This document shows, piece by piece, positions 8,181 through 17,303 of a stretch of 64,000 bases of DNA. The translations under genes and the position numbers were made by a program. This stretch comes from Timonella sp031979385 (GTDB lineage: Bacteria > Actinomycetota > Actinomycetes > Actinomycetales > Cellulomonadaceae), in contig DALZEF010000002.1 in the NCBI GenBank assembly GCA_031979385.1, forward strand, positions 124,001 through 188,000, in the 5' to 3' direction. Within the stretch, counting starts at the first letter, position 1, and every line of letters begins with the position of its first letter. The notes below the pieces were generated by a model that was not told where the DNA came from, did no database searches, and saw only the letters and a program-made list of their open reading frames with translations.

Positions 8181-9266
8181 ATGTCTAACTCTTTCGCCGC
8201 CGTCGAATCGATGCTCACGGAATACAACGAGCTTGAGGCCAAGCTCGCGGACCCGTCGATTCACGCGGACCAGAATGCCGCGCGCAAGATTGGTCGACGC
8301 TATGCGGAGTTGGGGCAGGTCGTGGGCGCTTACCGGGCGTGGCGCAGCGCCGCGGATGACCTTGAGGCAGCCCGGGAGATGGCGGCTGAAGACCCAAGTT
8401 TTGCCGAGGAGATACCTGCGATGGAGCAGGTGCTCACCGAGGCACATGATCGACTCGTCAAGGTGCTGATCCCACGCGATCCAGACGACGCTCGCGATGT
8501 GATCCTTGAGGTCAAGGCTGGCGAGGGTGGTGCGGAGTCCGCGCTGTTCGCCGGTGACCTACTGCGTATGTACATGCGGTATGCGGAGCGTCAGGGCTGG
8601 AAGGTCGAGGTGATCGAGGCCAACGAGTCCGACCTCGGCGGTTACAAGGACGTTCAGGTTGCTATCAAGGCCAAGGGCACTGTGACACCTGAGGAGGGCG
8701 TGTGGGCCCACCTGAAGTACGAGGGCGGTGTGCACCGTGTGCAGCGCGTTCCGGTCACTGAGTCTCAGGGGCGTATCCATACTTCTGCTGCAGGTGTTCT
8801 TGTCTTTCCCGAGGTCGAGGATGACGGTGAGATCGAGATCGACCAGAACGACCTGCGGATCGATGTCTACCGATCCTCAGGACCCGGAGGCCAGTCGGTG
8901 AACACGACTGACTCGGCGGTGCGTATCACTCACATCCCCACGGGTATCGTGGTGTCGATGCAGAACGAGAAGTCTCAGTTGCAGAACCGCGAGCAGGCGA
9001 TGCGCGTGCTGCGGGCGCGGCTGTTGGCTGCGCGCCAGGAGGAGGCTGCTGCGGCTGCTCAGGACATGCGTAAGAGCCAGGTGCGTACGGTGGACCGCTC
9101 GGAGCGTATTCGCACCTATAACTTCCCGGAGAACCGCATCGCGGATCACCGCACCGGATACAAGTCGTACAACCTGGACCACGTACTCGATGGGGATCTG
9201 CAGCCGGTTATCCAGTCCGCGATTGATGCGGATGAGGCACACCGCCTCGCAACTGCGGGTGAATAA
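8181..9266 (+). CDS. prfA: Peptide chain release factor 1
   Basis: 361 residues, standard length. The GGQ motif that triggers peptidyl-tRNA hydrolysis is at residues 236-238 (SSGPGGQSVN), and the PVT tripeptide in RVQRVPVTESQGR marks it as RF1, which reads UAA and UAG; RF2 would have SPF. ATG start preceded by TTAAGG. Its TAA stop overlaps the ATG of prmC, the enzyme that methylates this glutamine, by one base. Confidence 0.97.
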   Translation: MSNSFAAVESMLTEYNELEAKLADPSIHADQNAARKIGRRYAELGQVVGAYRAWRSAADDLEAAREMAAEDPSFAEEIPAMEQVLTEAHDRLVKVLIPRDPDDARDVILEVKAGEGGAESALFAGDLLRMYMRYAERQGWKVEVIEANESDLGGYKDVQVAIKAKGTVTPEEGVWAHLKYEGGVHRVQRVPVTESQGRIHTSAAGVLVFPEVEDDGEIEIDQNDLRIDVYRSSGPGGQSVNTTDSAVRITHIPTGIVVSMQNEKSQLQNREQAMRVLRARLLAARQEEAAAAAQDMRKSQVRTVDRSERIRTYNFPENRIADHRTGYKSYNLDHVLDGDLQPVIQSAIDADEAHRLATAGE

Positions 9267-10270
9267 TGGTGCCGGACTCGGGGGTACCGCGGGATCTCGG
9301 CCCAATTGCCGCCCTGTTGCCAGATGTGCGCGAGGCAATCGGTTGGGCCGCTGATGAACTGCGATCCGCTGGTATCTCGACCTCTCGCGTGGATGCGGAA
9401 CTGCTGCTTGCGCACGTGTTGGACATCGAACGTGGCGAACTGTTGCGCCTTGCCCTGCTGAGGGCACCGGTCTGGCAGGACAGCGATCAGGCGGCCCGAT
9501 TCGCGGAGATCGTTTCTCAGCGTGCAATGCGCCTGCCACTCCAACACCTGACCGGGCACGCCCCGTTCAGGCATCTGGAACTGTATGTGGGCACGGGCGT
9601 TTTCGTGCCTCGTCCCGAGACTGAGATCGTGGCACAGGTCGCTATCGACGAGTTGGCGTTGCGTGGGGAGCTTGCATCGCGCGTAGTTCCCATTTCCGAC
9701 GAGGCGGCGGCGGTGACCCCGATCAGCCCGTTGCGTGGGGTGGACCTGTGCGCCGGGTCGGGTGCCATCGCCCTCGCCATGGCGACCGAGGTGCCGAACG
9801 CCGAGGTCTGGGGCGTGGAATTGTCCCGCGAGGCGTTTGAGTACACCCGGCGTAACAACGCCAAATATGGCGATGCGGTGACTTTTATACGTGGCGATGC
9901 GCGCACGGCTCTGCATGAACTCGACGGCACCGTAGATGTCGTCGTCTCCAACCCGCCGTACGTCCCGCCGGGGGCAGTCCCCAGGGACCGTGAGGTTGCA
10001 GAGCACGATCCACACATTGCGCTTTTCGGCTTGGGACCCGATGGACTTGAGGTTCCACGCGGTATCACAGACGCAGCGGCTAGACTGCTCAAAGCGGGTG
10101 GCCTGTACGTGATGGAGCATGCCGAGGTCCAAGACGCTGCGGTGCGCGACATGGTGTCAGCGAGTACCTATTTTGAGCGGGTGGAGACCCGCCTCGATCT
10201 GACCGGTCGGCCGCGCATGGTCGTGGCGTTCCGCAATGATGTGGCCTATGTGGAAGGAACAGTTAAGTGA
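9266..10270 (+). CDS. prmC: Release factor glutamine methyltransferase
   Basis: 334 residues. It methylates the GGQ glutamine of release factors with S-adenosylmethionine. Seen: N-terminal helical substrate domain; SAM motif DLCAGSGAIALAMA; and catalytic NPPY at residues 229-232 in VVVSNPPYVPPG. About 40-50 residues longer than E. coli PrmC because of an extended stretch before the SAM motif and at the N-terminus. It overlaps prfA by one base and the next gene by four (GTGA), forming a translation-coupled set. Confidence 0.95.
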   Translation: MVPDSGVPRDLGPIAALLPDVREAIGWAADELRSAGISTSRVDAELLLAHVLDIERGELLRLALLRAPVWQDSDQAARFAEIVSQRAMRLPLQHLTGHAPFRHLELYVGTGVFVPRPETEIVAQVAIDELALRGELASRVVPISDEAAAVTPISPLRGVDLCAGSGAIALAMATEVPNAEVWGVELSREAFEYTRRNNAKYGDAVTFIRGDARTALHELDGTVDVVVSNPPYVPPGAVPRDREVAEHDPHIALFGLGPDGLEVPRGITDAAARLLKAGGLYVMEHAEVQDAAVRDMVSASTYFERVETRLDLTGRPRMVVAFRNDVAYVEGTVK

Positions 10271-11100
10271 GCAATCCGATTGTGCCAGCGCACAACGAGT
10301 CTGTGTGGGGTGCAGCTATCGACGAGGCCGTCAACGCGCTTGGCCGCGGCGGCGTGATCGTGCTCCCCACCGATACGGTCTATGGGATCGGTGCGGATGC
10401 ATTCAACCCCGACGCCGTGGGTGCGCTTCTTGCGGCCAAGGGCCGCGGTCGGCAGATGCCGCCCCCCGTGTTGATCGGCAACCTGGGTGCATTGGATGGA
10501 TTGGCCACGGAGATTCCCGACGATGCGCGCGCCTTGGCCCAGAAATTCTGGCCGGGTGGGTTGACCATTATCCTGCGTGCACAGCCCTCTCTCGCGTGGG
10601 ATCTCGGCGAGACCCACGGTACGGTGGCTCTACGCATGCCCGACCATGAGACTGCGCTGGCGTTGTTGTCCCGTACGGGACCCCTGGCGGTCTCCTCCGC
10701 GAACAAACATGGCCACCCCGCGGCATTTACTGCCCGCGAAGCCTATGTTCAGCTCGGGGACTCGGTCAGCATCTATCTTGATGGGGGAGCCGTACCGGGC
10801 GGAGTCGCATCGACGATCGTCGATGCGACGGGAACCCAGTTGCGTGTCGTGCGTGAGGGAGCGCTGACCCTTGGTCAACTGCGCGAGGTTGCGCCGGTCC
10901 TCGGCATTGACGAAGGACTCGACATCGAAGGTGAGGGCGGCTCCGAGGCTGAGAGCGCTGGTACGCAAGATGTGCCGGAAGCTGCCGAATCGTCGCCACG
11001 CAGTGCCGAAGGCGAGAGCCTGACGCCAGACGCGCATGCTGAGACAGACCAGTCTGCCACGGCAGGCGACCCCGCCGCAGGAGACAGCGTCTCGAAGTGA
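10267..11100 (+). CDS. sua5: L-threonylcarbamoyladenylate synthase
   Basis: 277 residues, Sua5/YciO/YrdC family. It makes threonylcarbamoyl-AMP from threonine, bicarbonate and ATP for the t6A37 modification of ANN-decoding tRNAs. Seen: GGVIVLPTDTVYGIGADAF at about 28-46, KGRGRQMPPPVL, the RMPDH motif and SSANKHG. The fold ends near residue 215; an acidic Glu/Ser/Ala-rich tail of about 55 residues follows and shows no domain I recognise. GTG start, overlapping prmC by 4 bases and the next gene by 4. Confidence 0.92.
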   Translation: MSNPIVPAHNESVWGAAIDEAVNALGRGGVIVLPTDTVYGIGADAFNPDAVGALLAAKGRGRQMPPPVLIGNLGALDGLATEIPDDARALAQKFWPGGLTIILRAQPSLAWDLGETHGTVALRMPDHETALALLSRTGPLAVSSANKHGHPAAFTAREAYVQLGDSVSIYLDGGAVPGGVASTIVDATGTQLRVVREGALTLGQLREVAPVLGIDEGLDIEGEGGSEAESAGTQDVPEAAESSPRSAEGESLTPDAHAETDQSATAGDPAAGDSVSK

Positions 11101-12248
11101 AGGCCTACGCACTCGTCCTGCTTATCGCGGCGCTGACCACCTACCTGCTCACTCCGTTTGCGCGCTGGCTCGCGCTACGCACGGGGGCCGTGACTGCCGT
11201 GCGTTCGCGCGATGTTCACAAGATCCCGACCCCGCGGCTTGGCGGTGCGGGAATGTATCTCGGCATGGTTGTGGCGTTCGTGTTTGCCTCGCAATTGCCG
11301 TTTCTGAAACCACTGTTCAACGCAGACATCACCGCCTGTGTGACCAACGGATGCAACTCCATGTGGGCCATCCTCATCGGTGCGGGGCTGGTGTGTTTAC
11401 TCGGAGTCCTCGACGACCTATGGGACCTCGACTGGATGGTCAAACTTGGTGGACAGTTCCTCGCCGCAGGGTTTGTGGCCTGGCAGGGCGTGCAACTCAT
11501 CTCCATCCCGATCGCAGGACTGACCATTGGATCGGCACGCATGTCAATCCTCGTCACCGTGTTCGTGATCGTTCTGGTGATGAACGCGGTGAACTTCGTG
11601 GATGGTCTCGATGGGCTGGCAGCGGGGATCGTGGCCATCGGGGGCACGGGATTCCTGGTCTACGCCTACCTACTCACCCAGCAGACCACCCCCAACGATT
11701 ACTCGTCGGTCGCTCTCACCGTGCTCGCGGCGATGGTCGGTGCCTGCGTCGGGTTTCTGCCCCATAACTTCAACCCCGCCAAGATCTTCATGGGGGATTC
11801 CGGGTCGATGGTACTTGGCTTCATGATGGCCTGTGCCTCCATTGTGGTAACCGGCCAGATCGACCCCGCGACCGTGACCGTGGGAATGACCATTCCAGCG
11901 TTCGGCCCGATCCTGCTGCCTGCCGCGCTACTCATCCTGCCACTGCTTGATATGGGACTTGCCGTCGTGCGCCGACTGGCGGCGGGAAAGTCCCCGTTCG
12001 CCCCCGACCGTGCCCACCTGCACCACCGGATGCTTGGCCTTGGCCACACCCACCGTGAGGCGGTGCTGGTCATGTACCTGTGGAGCGGGGTCTTCGCATT
12101 CGGTGCCGTGGCGCTCCTCATCTTCCAGTTCCGATACGTCGCATTCAGTTTGATGGCAGCATTCACCGTCATGCTGTTCATAACCTTTTGGCCACTCATT
12201 CGAACCCACCTCGCTAAGCGTGCGAGTAGGAAGGGAACCGCCCCATGA
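11097..12248 (+). CDS. Polyprenyl-phosphate GlcNAc-1-phosphate transferase (WecA/TagO/Rv1302 type)
   Basis: 383 residues, integral membrane with about 10-11 hydrophobic segments. It belongs to the family that transfers a sugar-1-phosphate from a UDP-sugar to a polyprenyl phosphate, starting arabinogalactan, teichoic-acid-like or other wall polymers. Seen: HKIPTPRLGG, the Mg-binding GVLDDLWDLDW and NFVDGLDGLAAG motifs, IFMGDSGSM, and the basic HLHHRMLGLGH loop. The location between sua5 and the atp operon is conserved in actinobacteria (rfe/wecA). GTG start overlapping the sua5 stop. Confidence 0.9.
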   Translation: MKAYALVLLIAALTTYLLTPFARWLALRTGAVTAVRSRDVHKIPTPRLGGAGMYLGMVVAFVFASQLPFLKPLFNADITACVTNGCNSMWAILIGAGLVCLLGVLDDLWDLDWMVKLGGQFLAAGFVAWQGVQLISIPIAGLTIGSARMSILVTVFVIVLVMNAVNFVDGLDGLAAGIVAIGGTGFLVYAYLLTQQTTPNDYSSVALTVLAAMVGACVGFLPHNFNPAKIFMGDSGSMVLGFMMACASIVVTGQIDPATVTVGMTIPAFGPILLPAALLILPLLDMGLAVVRRLAAGKSPFAPDRAHLHHRMLGLGHTHREAVLVMYLWSGVFAFGAVALLIFQFRYVAFSLMAAFTVMLFITFWPLIRTHLAKRASRKGTAP

Positions 12249-12718
12249 CGAATCCAACCGAACCACAGAACTCGCAGGAGGATCTTCCCGAGATCCCCGA
12301 ACTGCCACACACCGCAAACCTTGAGGTATTCAAGCTCTCGTTCAAATTCCTTGGTTATCTGCTCGTAGCACTCCTCGTGATCGGCGGCGGCGTGGCCTAC
12401 TGGATCGATGGCCTTGCCGGACTATGGGGAGCGCTCATGGGTGTGGGCATCGCTCTGGTCTTCTCCGGTACCACTATCTGGTCAATGATCCACACCGCAG
12501 ACAAATCACCCAACTACCTCATGGGCGTGGTTTTGGGAGCATGGTTCGCCAAGATCGTGTTCATGATCATCGTGATCGCTTCGATTCGAAACGAAGAGTT
12601 TTACAACAAGCCGATCTTCGCTGTCATCTTGTTGATTGGTGCAATCGGCAGTGCGGCGCTCGACATTCTGGCCGTTTCCAAGGTCAGGCAACCGTACGTC
12701 ACCCCCATCAAGAAGTAA
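12245..12718 (+). CDS. AtpI-like four-helix membrane protein
   Basis: 157 residues. A polar N-terminal tail of about 30 residues is followed by four hydrophobic segments (about 36-56, 61-82, 95-116, 126-146). Position just before atpB and this architecture fit the ATP synthase protein I (AtpI) group, which helps assemble the c-ring; sequence identity is too low to be certain. The start ATG overlaps the stop of the transferase gene (ATGA). Confidence 0.65.
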   Translation: MTNPTEPQNSQEDLPEIPELPHTANLEVFKLSFKFLGYLLVALLVIGGGVAYWIDGLAGLWGALMGVGIALVFSGTTIWSMIHTADKSPNYLMGVVLGAWFAKIVFMIIVIASIRNEEFYNKPIFAVILLIGAIGSAALDILAVSKVRQPYVTPIKK

Positions 12719-12979
12719 TGTGACCAGATTCACGGCTGGCGGTCCTGCATTTTCTAGGACCGTCATAACCGCATGAGTCTCGGTCCCATGCCACGTGAGA
12801 ACGGCGGCAAATCTTGAAAAGCAGGCGTACAATCCGCCCCACCCCAAGCGAAACCCGCGGACGGCTGTGATTTTAGTGTGTGCAATGGGTTAAGATTTTT
12901 GCGATCCATAACGGATTCGCACTGGTGCCGGGTTAGCCCCCGCTAAGGCATCGGTGCCAAAGAACACCGGGAGATTAAA
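12719..12979 (+). promoter_or_regulatory. Leader and presumed promoter region of the ATP synthase operon
   Basis: 261 bases with no gene. A hairpin CGGTCCT/AGGACCG (12740-12762) follows the AtpI-like gene and may stop read-through. TAAGAT at 12891-12896 is a weak -10 candidate without a good -35. A short hairpin TTAGC/GCTAA lies near 12933-12946. GGGAG at 12969-12973 is the ribosome site that decides the atpB start. Confidence 0.4.
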
Positions 12980-13789
12980 CTGTCCATCCTCGCGACAACT
13001 CAGTATCTCGCCGCGTCTGGAGACGAAGGCGGGTTCCACCCACCTTCAATCTCGGAATTCTTCCCGCACGCGATCCTCGAGTTTGGTTCGGTTGAGTTCA
13101 ACCGCATCCACCTCGTACGCATCATTGCGGCAGTCGTTCTGGTTACCCTGTTCATGCTTGCCGCACGTCGCGCAAAGCTTGTTCCAGGTCGTGGTCAGAA
13201 CGTGGCGGAAATGGCGCTCGACTTCGTACGGGTCAACATTGCCGAAGAAATCCTTGGCCACAACGCGCGCAAGTACCTTCCGATGCTCACCACGATGTTC
13301 TTCGCGATCCTCGCGTTCAACATCACAGGTGTAATTCCGTTCCTGAACATCGCGAGCACGTCATTGGTAGCAATGCCAATCGTTCTCGCGCTGTGGACCT
13401 TCTTTGTGTACCTCACCTCGGGTATGCGGAAGTTCGGTGTAGGCAAGTACCTCAAGAACCAGCTGTTCCCACCGGGTATGCCAGTCTTCCTGTACGTCCT
13501 CATCACCCCGATCGAAGCACTTCAGGTATTCCTGTTCCGTCCGCTGACGCTTGCACTTCGTCTCACAGCCAACATGGTCGCAGGTCACCTGCTTCTTGTT
13601 CTGTGCTTCGGAGCCGCCAACTTCTTCCTCTTCCACCCAAGCATTGGAATGAAGGCGCTGGCACCTGTAGGCCTGGCGGCGGGTCTCGCCTTCACGCTCT
13701 TCGAGATTCTCGTTGCAGCGCTGCAAGCCTACGTGTTTACCCTGCTTTCCGCGGTGTATATCAACATGGCAATCGAAGAAGAGCACTGA
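12980..13789 (+). CDS. atpB: ATP synthase Fo subunit a
   Basis: 269 residues if it begins at CTG 12980. The first ATG in frame (13154) would remove 58 residues, including the conserved GGFHPPSISEFFPHAIL segment and the first helix, so it is too late. The frame is closed by a TAA at 12944; between the two there is no ATG, GTG or TTG. CTG 12980 has GGGAG 6 bases upstream; ATT 12974 is the other rare option. Subunit a forms the proton half-channels; the essential Arg lies in PLTLALRLTANMVAGHLLL, and the C-terminal helix AALQAYVFTLLSAVYI is intact. Confidence 0.85.
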   Translation: MSILATTQYLAASGDEGGFHPPSISEFFPHAILEFGSVEFNRIHLVRIIAAVVLVTLFMLAARRAKLVPGRGQNVAEMALDFVRVNIAEEILGHNARKYLPMLTTMFFAILAFNITGVIPFLNIASTSLVAMPIVLALWTFFVYLTSGMRKFGVGKYLKNQLFPPGMPVFLYVLITPIEALQVFLFRPLTLALRLTANMVAGHLLLVLCFGAANFFLFHPSIGMKALAPVGLAAGLAFTLFEILVAALQAYVFTLLSAVYINMAIEEEH

Positions 13790-13906
13790 TACCGAACCAC
13801 AAGGTTGAAAAACTTCATGGAACGAAACCGCATCGCGGTACGTCATTCCACCGTGTGAAGGCATACAGCTCGAGCACGTAAAACTCGTCTAGAAACCAAC
13901 ATATGA

Positions 13907-13929
13907 CGCCCCACCACACAGGAGGGGCG
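13907..13929 (+). promoter_or_regulatory. Hairpin before the atpE ribosome site
   Basis: CGCCCC (13907-13912) pairs with GGGGCG (13924-13929), ending 6 bases before the GGAAGG ribosome site of atpE. Intergenic structure before atpE is common in atp operons, where the c subunit must be made in excess; a role in mRNA processing or translation is inferred. Confidence 0.35.
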
Positions 13930-13950
13930 CCGAACGGAAGGAATCCCTTC

Positions 13951-14181
13951 GTGGACACCACCACCACTCTCGCAGAAGTTTCCGGCTCGCTCTCCGTTAT
14001 CGGTTACGGCCTTGGTACCCTCGGCCCAGGTATTGGTCTGGGTATCCTCATTGGTAAGACCGTTGAAGGTATGGCGCGCCAGCCAGAGGTAGCCGGTCAG
14101 CTCCGTACCACCATGTTCATCGGTGTTGCATTCGTTGAGCTCCTCGCGCTCCTTGGCTTCGTTGCTGGATTCCTCTTCTGA
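13951..14181 (+). CDS. atpE: ATP synthase Fo subunit c
   Basis: 76 residues from GTG 13951, with GGAAGG 9 bases upstream. An in-frame ATG at 13903 would add 16 polar residues and lacks a ribosome site. Two helices are joined by the polar loop RQPE (43-46); the proton-carrying carboxylate is E63 in GVAFVELLALLGF. The glycine-rich first helix GTLGPGIGLGILIG packs the c-ring. Its stop overlaps the atpF start by one base. Confidence 0.93.
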   Translation: MDTTTTLAEVSGSLSVIGYGLGTLGPGIGLGILIGKTVEGMARQPEVAGQLRTTMFIGVAFVELLALLGFVAGFLF

Positions 14182-14762
14182 TGACTGCACTCATCGCGAC
14201 CACGGACGTGCTTGCGGCTGGAGGTAAAGAAGTTCGCGGAATCGACCTCTTCCTTCCGCCCTTGTACGACATCATCGGGTCGGCGTTGGTGCTCCTCATC
14301 ATTGGATTCTTCTTCTACAAGAAGATCCTGCCGGCCTTTCTATCTGTCCTCGACGAGCGCACCGCAAAAATCGAAGGCGGACTCAACCGCGCTGAAGAAG
14401 CACAGGCTGAAGCCGACGCACTCCTTGCCGAGTACAAGGCACAGCTGAGCGAAGCACGCACGGAAGCAGGACGCATTCGCGAGCAGGCTCGCGCCGAGGC
14501 AACAGACATCGTTGCTGAGGCACGCGTCAAGGCTTCTGAAGAGGCCGCGCGCGCTGCCGACACCGCAAAGCGCCAAATCGAAGCAGAACGTGCTGCAGCA
14601 GCTGTAGCTCTTCGCAACGATGTGGGTGCACTCGCTACTGAACTTGCCTCCAAGATCGTTGGCGAATCGCTCGAAGACGTTGCGCGTCAATCGCGCGTAG
14701 TCGACCGTTTCCTCGACGAACTCGAAGCAACCTCAGTAACGACCGCTGTAAAGGGGAAGTAA
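14181..14762 (+). CDS. atpF: ATP synthase Fo subunit b
   Basis: 193 residues. One N-terminal transmembrane helix (about 28-48, ALVLLIIGFFFYKKILP) is followed by a long Ala/Glu/Arg-rich helix that forms the peripheral stalk and contacts delta. A typical single-gene b subunit, not the b-delta fusion of mycobacteria. ATG overlaps atpE; its TAA overlaps the atpH ATG. Confidence 0.93.
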   Translation: MTALIATTDVLAAGGKEVRGIDLFLPPLYDIIGSALVLLIIGFFFYKKILPAFLSVLDERTAKIEGGLNRAEEAQAEADALLAEYKAQLSEARTEAGRIREQARAEATDIVAEARVKASEEAARAADTAKRQIEAERAAAAVALRNDVGALATELASKIVGESLEDVARQSRVVDRFLDELEATSVTTAVKGK

Positions 14763-15577
14763 TGCGCGGGACCAGCCAGGCGTCTCTGACCGCTATCCGT
14801 GAACAGTCGGAAGCTGTTTACAAGGCTGCGGGCACGAACGCACAGACACTGGGCGAACAACTGTTCGTCGTTGTCGATGCGCTCGACAGTTCCGGGTCCC
14901 TGCGCCGGTCACTTGCAGACCCATCACGTACCGGTGAGGACAAAGCAGCCCTTATCCGTTCGGTTCTCGCCAACGGCTTCGACGACCGCACAATCTCCAT
15001 CATGGAGAACGTAGCCAAGTCGCGTTGGTCATCTGATCGTGATCTGGTGGATGCCATCTCCCTGCTGGCGATCGACGCTTACTTGAGCGCAGCCGAGTCC
15101 CGCGACGCACTCGAGACCGTGGAGTCTGAGTTGTTCGTGCTGACCCGTGCGCTGTCAGGGCAGCGTGAGGCGCGCCAGGCACTCTCGGACCCGAGCACGG
15201 ACCGCTCGAGCCGCGTAAAGCTTGTGCACGACCTGATTGCCGGTAAGGCTGACGAGGTCACGGTGGCGCTTGCCGCCCGCGCCGCGGCCGCGCCCCGTGG
15301 GGAACGTTTCGTTCCTGCCCTGGGGCGTATCGGTGATATGGCGGCTGCCCGACGAGCACGCAAGGTCGCCTACGTGTCAACGAGCCGTGCGCTCAGCGAT
15401 ACGCAGGTTGAACGACTTGAGTCGATCTTGTCTGCGCAGTACGGCCAGGACATCCAGCTCAACGTGACAGTCGATCCCGCAGTGGTCGGTGGCATGCGCG
15501 TCCAGATCGGCGCCGAGGTCGTGGACACCACGATCTTGACGCGTCTGACGGATGCACGGCGCCGCCTCGCGAGTTGA
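14762..15577 (+). CDS. atpH: ATP synthase F1 subunit delta
   Basis: 271 residues, about 90 more than E. coli delta, as in other actinobacteria; the extra part is helical and precedes the delta core. The C-terminal beta strand region VDPAVVGGMRVQIGAEVVDTTI is the conserved end that joins stalk b to F1. It overlaps atpF by one base. A short GCCGG/CCGGC hairpin lies in the 91-base gap before atpA. Confidence 0.92.
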   Translation: MRGTSQASLTAIREQSEAVYKAAGTNAQTLGEQLFVVVDALDSSGSLRRSLADPSRTGEDKAALIRSVLANGFDDRTISIMENVAKSRWSSDRDLVDAISLLAIDAYLSAAESRDALETVESELFVLTRALSGQREARQALSDPSTDRSSRVKLVHDLIAGKADEVTVALAARAAAAPRGERFVPALGRIGDMAAARRARKVAYVSTSRALSDTQVERLESILSAQYGQDIQLNVTVDPAVVGGMRVQIGAEVVDTTILTRLTDARRRLAS

Positions 15578-15668
15578 CGACCCCACTACGCAGCCGGCTC
15601 ACAGGCCGGCACCCCAGGACAAAGCAAGTTGACCGTTGCACGCAGCGGTCACGACAGGAGAAGAGCTA

Positions 15669-17300
15669 ATGGCTGAGCTGACTATCCGGCCGGATGAGAT
15701 CCGTGCCGCACTTGACAGCTTTGTGAAGTCCTATGAGCCTGCCAAAGTAATAACCGAAGAGGTCGGACGAGTTTCCCTCGCCGGTGACGGTATTGCTCAG
15801 GTTGAAGGACTTCCAAGCGCAATGGCCAACGAGCTGTTGCAATTCGAAGACGGGACCCTCGGTCTCGCACTAAGCCTCGACGTTCGAGAAATCGGTGTCG
15901 TCATCCTCGGTGAGTTCACCGGTATTGAAGAGGGCCAGGAAGTCCGCCGTACCGGGGAGGTTCTCTCCGTTGGTGTTGGTGACGACTACCTCGGTCGCGT
16001 TGTTGACCCACTCGGTAACCCAATCGATGGTCTCGGCGAAATCAAGACCGTTGGTCGTCGTGCACTGGAACTCCAGGCACCGGGCGTTATGCAGCGTAAG
16101 TCGGTTCACGAACCGTTGCAGACCGGCCTAAAGGCAATTGACTCGATGATCCCAATCGGTCGTGGACAGCGTCAGCTCATCATTGGTGACCGCCAGACCG
16201 GTAAGACCGCAATCGCGATCGACACGATCATCAATCAGAAGGCCAACTGGGAGTCCGGCGACCCAACCAAGCAGGTTCGCTGCATCTACGTTGCTGTCGG
16301 TCAAAAGGGCTCGACCATCGCATCCGTGCGTGGCGCACTCGAAGAGGCCGGAGCACTGGAGTACACCACGATCGTGGCCGCTCCGGCATCCGACCCAGCA
16401 GGCTTCAAGTACATCGCCCCATACACCGGCTCCGCAATCGGTCAGCACTGGATGTACGAGGGCAAGCACGTCCTTATCATCTTCGATGACCTGTCGAAGC
16501 AGGCAGAGGCCTACCGTGCAGTCTCGCTGCTGCTCCGCCGCCCACCAGGCCGTGAAGCATACCCAGGTGACGTCTTCTACCTCCACTCGCGTCTGCTCGA
16601 GCGCTGTGCAAAGCTCTCGGATGAACTCGGTGCTGGTTCGATGACTGGTCTGCCAATCATTGAGACCAAGGCAAACGACGTCTCGGCCTACATCCCAACC
16701 AACGTCATCTCGATCACCGACGGACAGATCTTCCTCCAGTCCGACCTGTTCAACGCTAACCAGCGTCCAGCGGTCGACGTGGGTATCTCGGTCTCCCGTG
16801 TTGGTGGTTCGGCACAGACCAAGGCGATGAAGGCAGTGTCCGGTACCCTCAAGCTCGAGCTCGCTCAGTACCGTTCACTCGAAGCGTTCGCGCTCTTCGC
16901 ATCGGACCTTGACGCGGCGTCCAAGGCTCAACTCACCCGTGGTGCTCGCCTCATGGAACTGCTCAAGCAGGGTCAGTACACCCCGTACCCAGTTGAGGAC
17001 CAGGTTGTCTCGGTATGGTCTGGCACGAAGGGTAAGCTCGACGACGTTCCAGTTGAAGACGTTCTGCGCTTCGAGTCGGAACTGCTCGACTACCTGCGCC
17101 GCAACACCGATGTTCTGACCACGATCGCCACCTCCGGAAAGTTTGAGAAGGAAACTGAAGCAGCACTCGACGCTGCTGTTGACGGCTTCCGCAACCTTTT
17201 CATCAAGGGTGACGGCGTAGCGCTCGTTGAAGCTGAAGAAGCTGAAGACGGCACCGCCGAGGTCGAACAGGAAAAGATCGTCCGCCAGAAGAAGGCATGA
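15669..17300 (+). CDS. atpA: ATP synthase F1 subunit alpha
   Basis: 543 residues from ATG 15669, with AGGAG 7 bases upstream; an earlier in-frame ATG at 15636 lacks this and is rejected. The non-catalytic nucleotide-binding subunit: P-loop GDRQTGKT near residue 172, HVLIIFDDLSKQAEAYR, and the alpha/beta signature PGREAYPGDVFYLHSRLLER. The C-terminus carries an acidic extension (VEAEEAEDGTAEVEQEK). Confidence 0.96.
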   Translation: MAELTIRPDEIRAALDSFVKSYEPAKVITEEVGRVSLAGDGIAQVEGLPSAMANELLQFEDGTLGLALSLDVREIGVVILGEFTGIEEGQEVRRTGEVLSVGVGDDYLGRVVDPLGNPIDGLGEIKTVGRRALELQAPGVMQRKSVHEPLQTGLKAIDSMIPIGRGQRQLIIGDRQTGKTAIAIDTIINQKANWESGDPTKQVRCIYVAVGQKGSTIASVRGALEEAGALEYTTIVAAPASDPAGFKYIAPYTGSAIGQHWMYEGKHVLIIFDDLSKQAEAYRAVSLLLRRPPGREAYPGDVFYLHSRLLERCAKLSDELGAGSMTGLPIIETKANDVSAYIPTNVISITDGQIFLQSDLFNANQRPAVDVGISVSRVGGSAQTKAMKAVSGTLKLELAQYRSLEAFALFASDLDAASKAQLTRGARLMELLKQGQYTPYPVEDQVVSVWSGTKGKLDDVPVEDVLRFESELLDYLRRNTDVLTTIATSGKFEKETEAALDAAVDGFRNLFIKGDGVALVEAEEAEDGTAEVEQEKIVRQKKA

Positions 17301-17303
17301 TCC

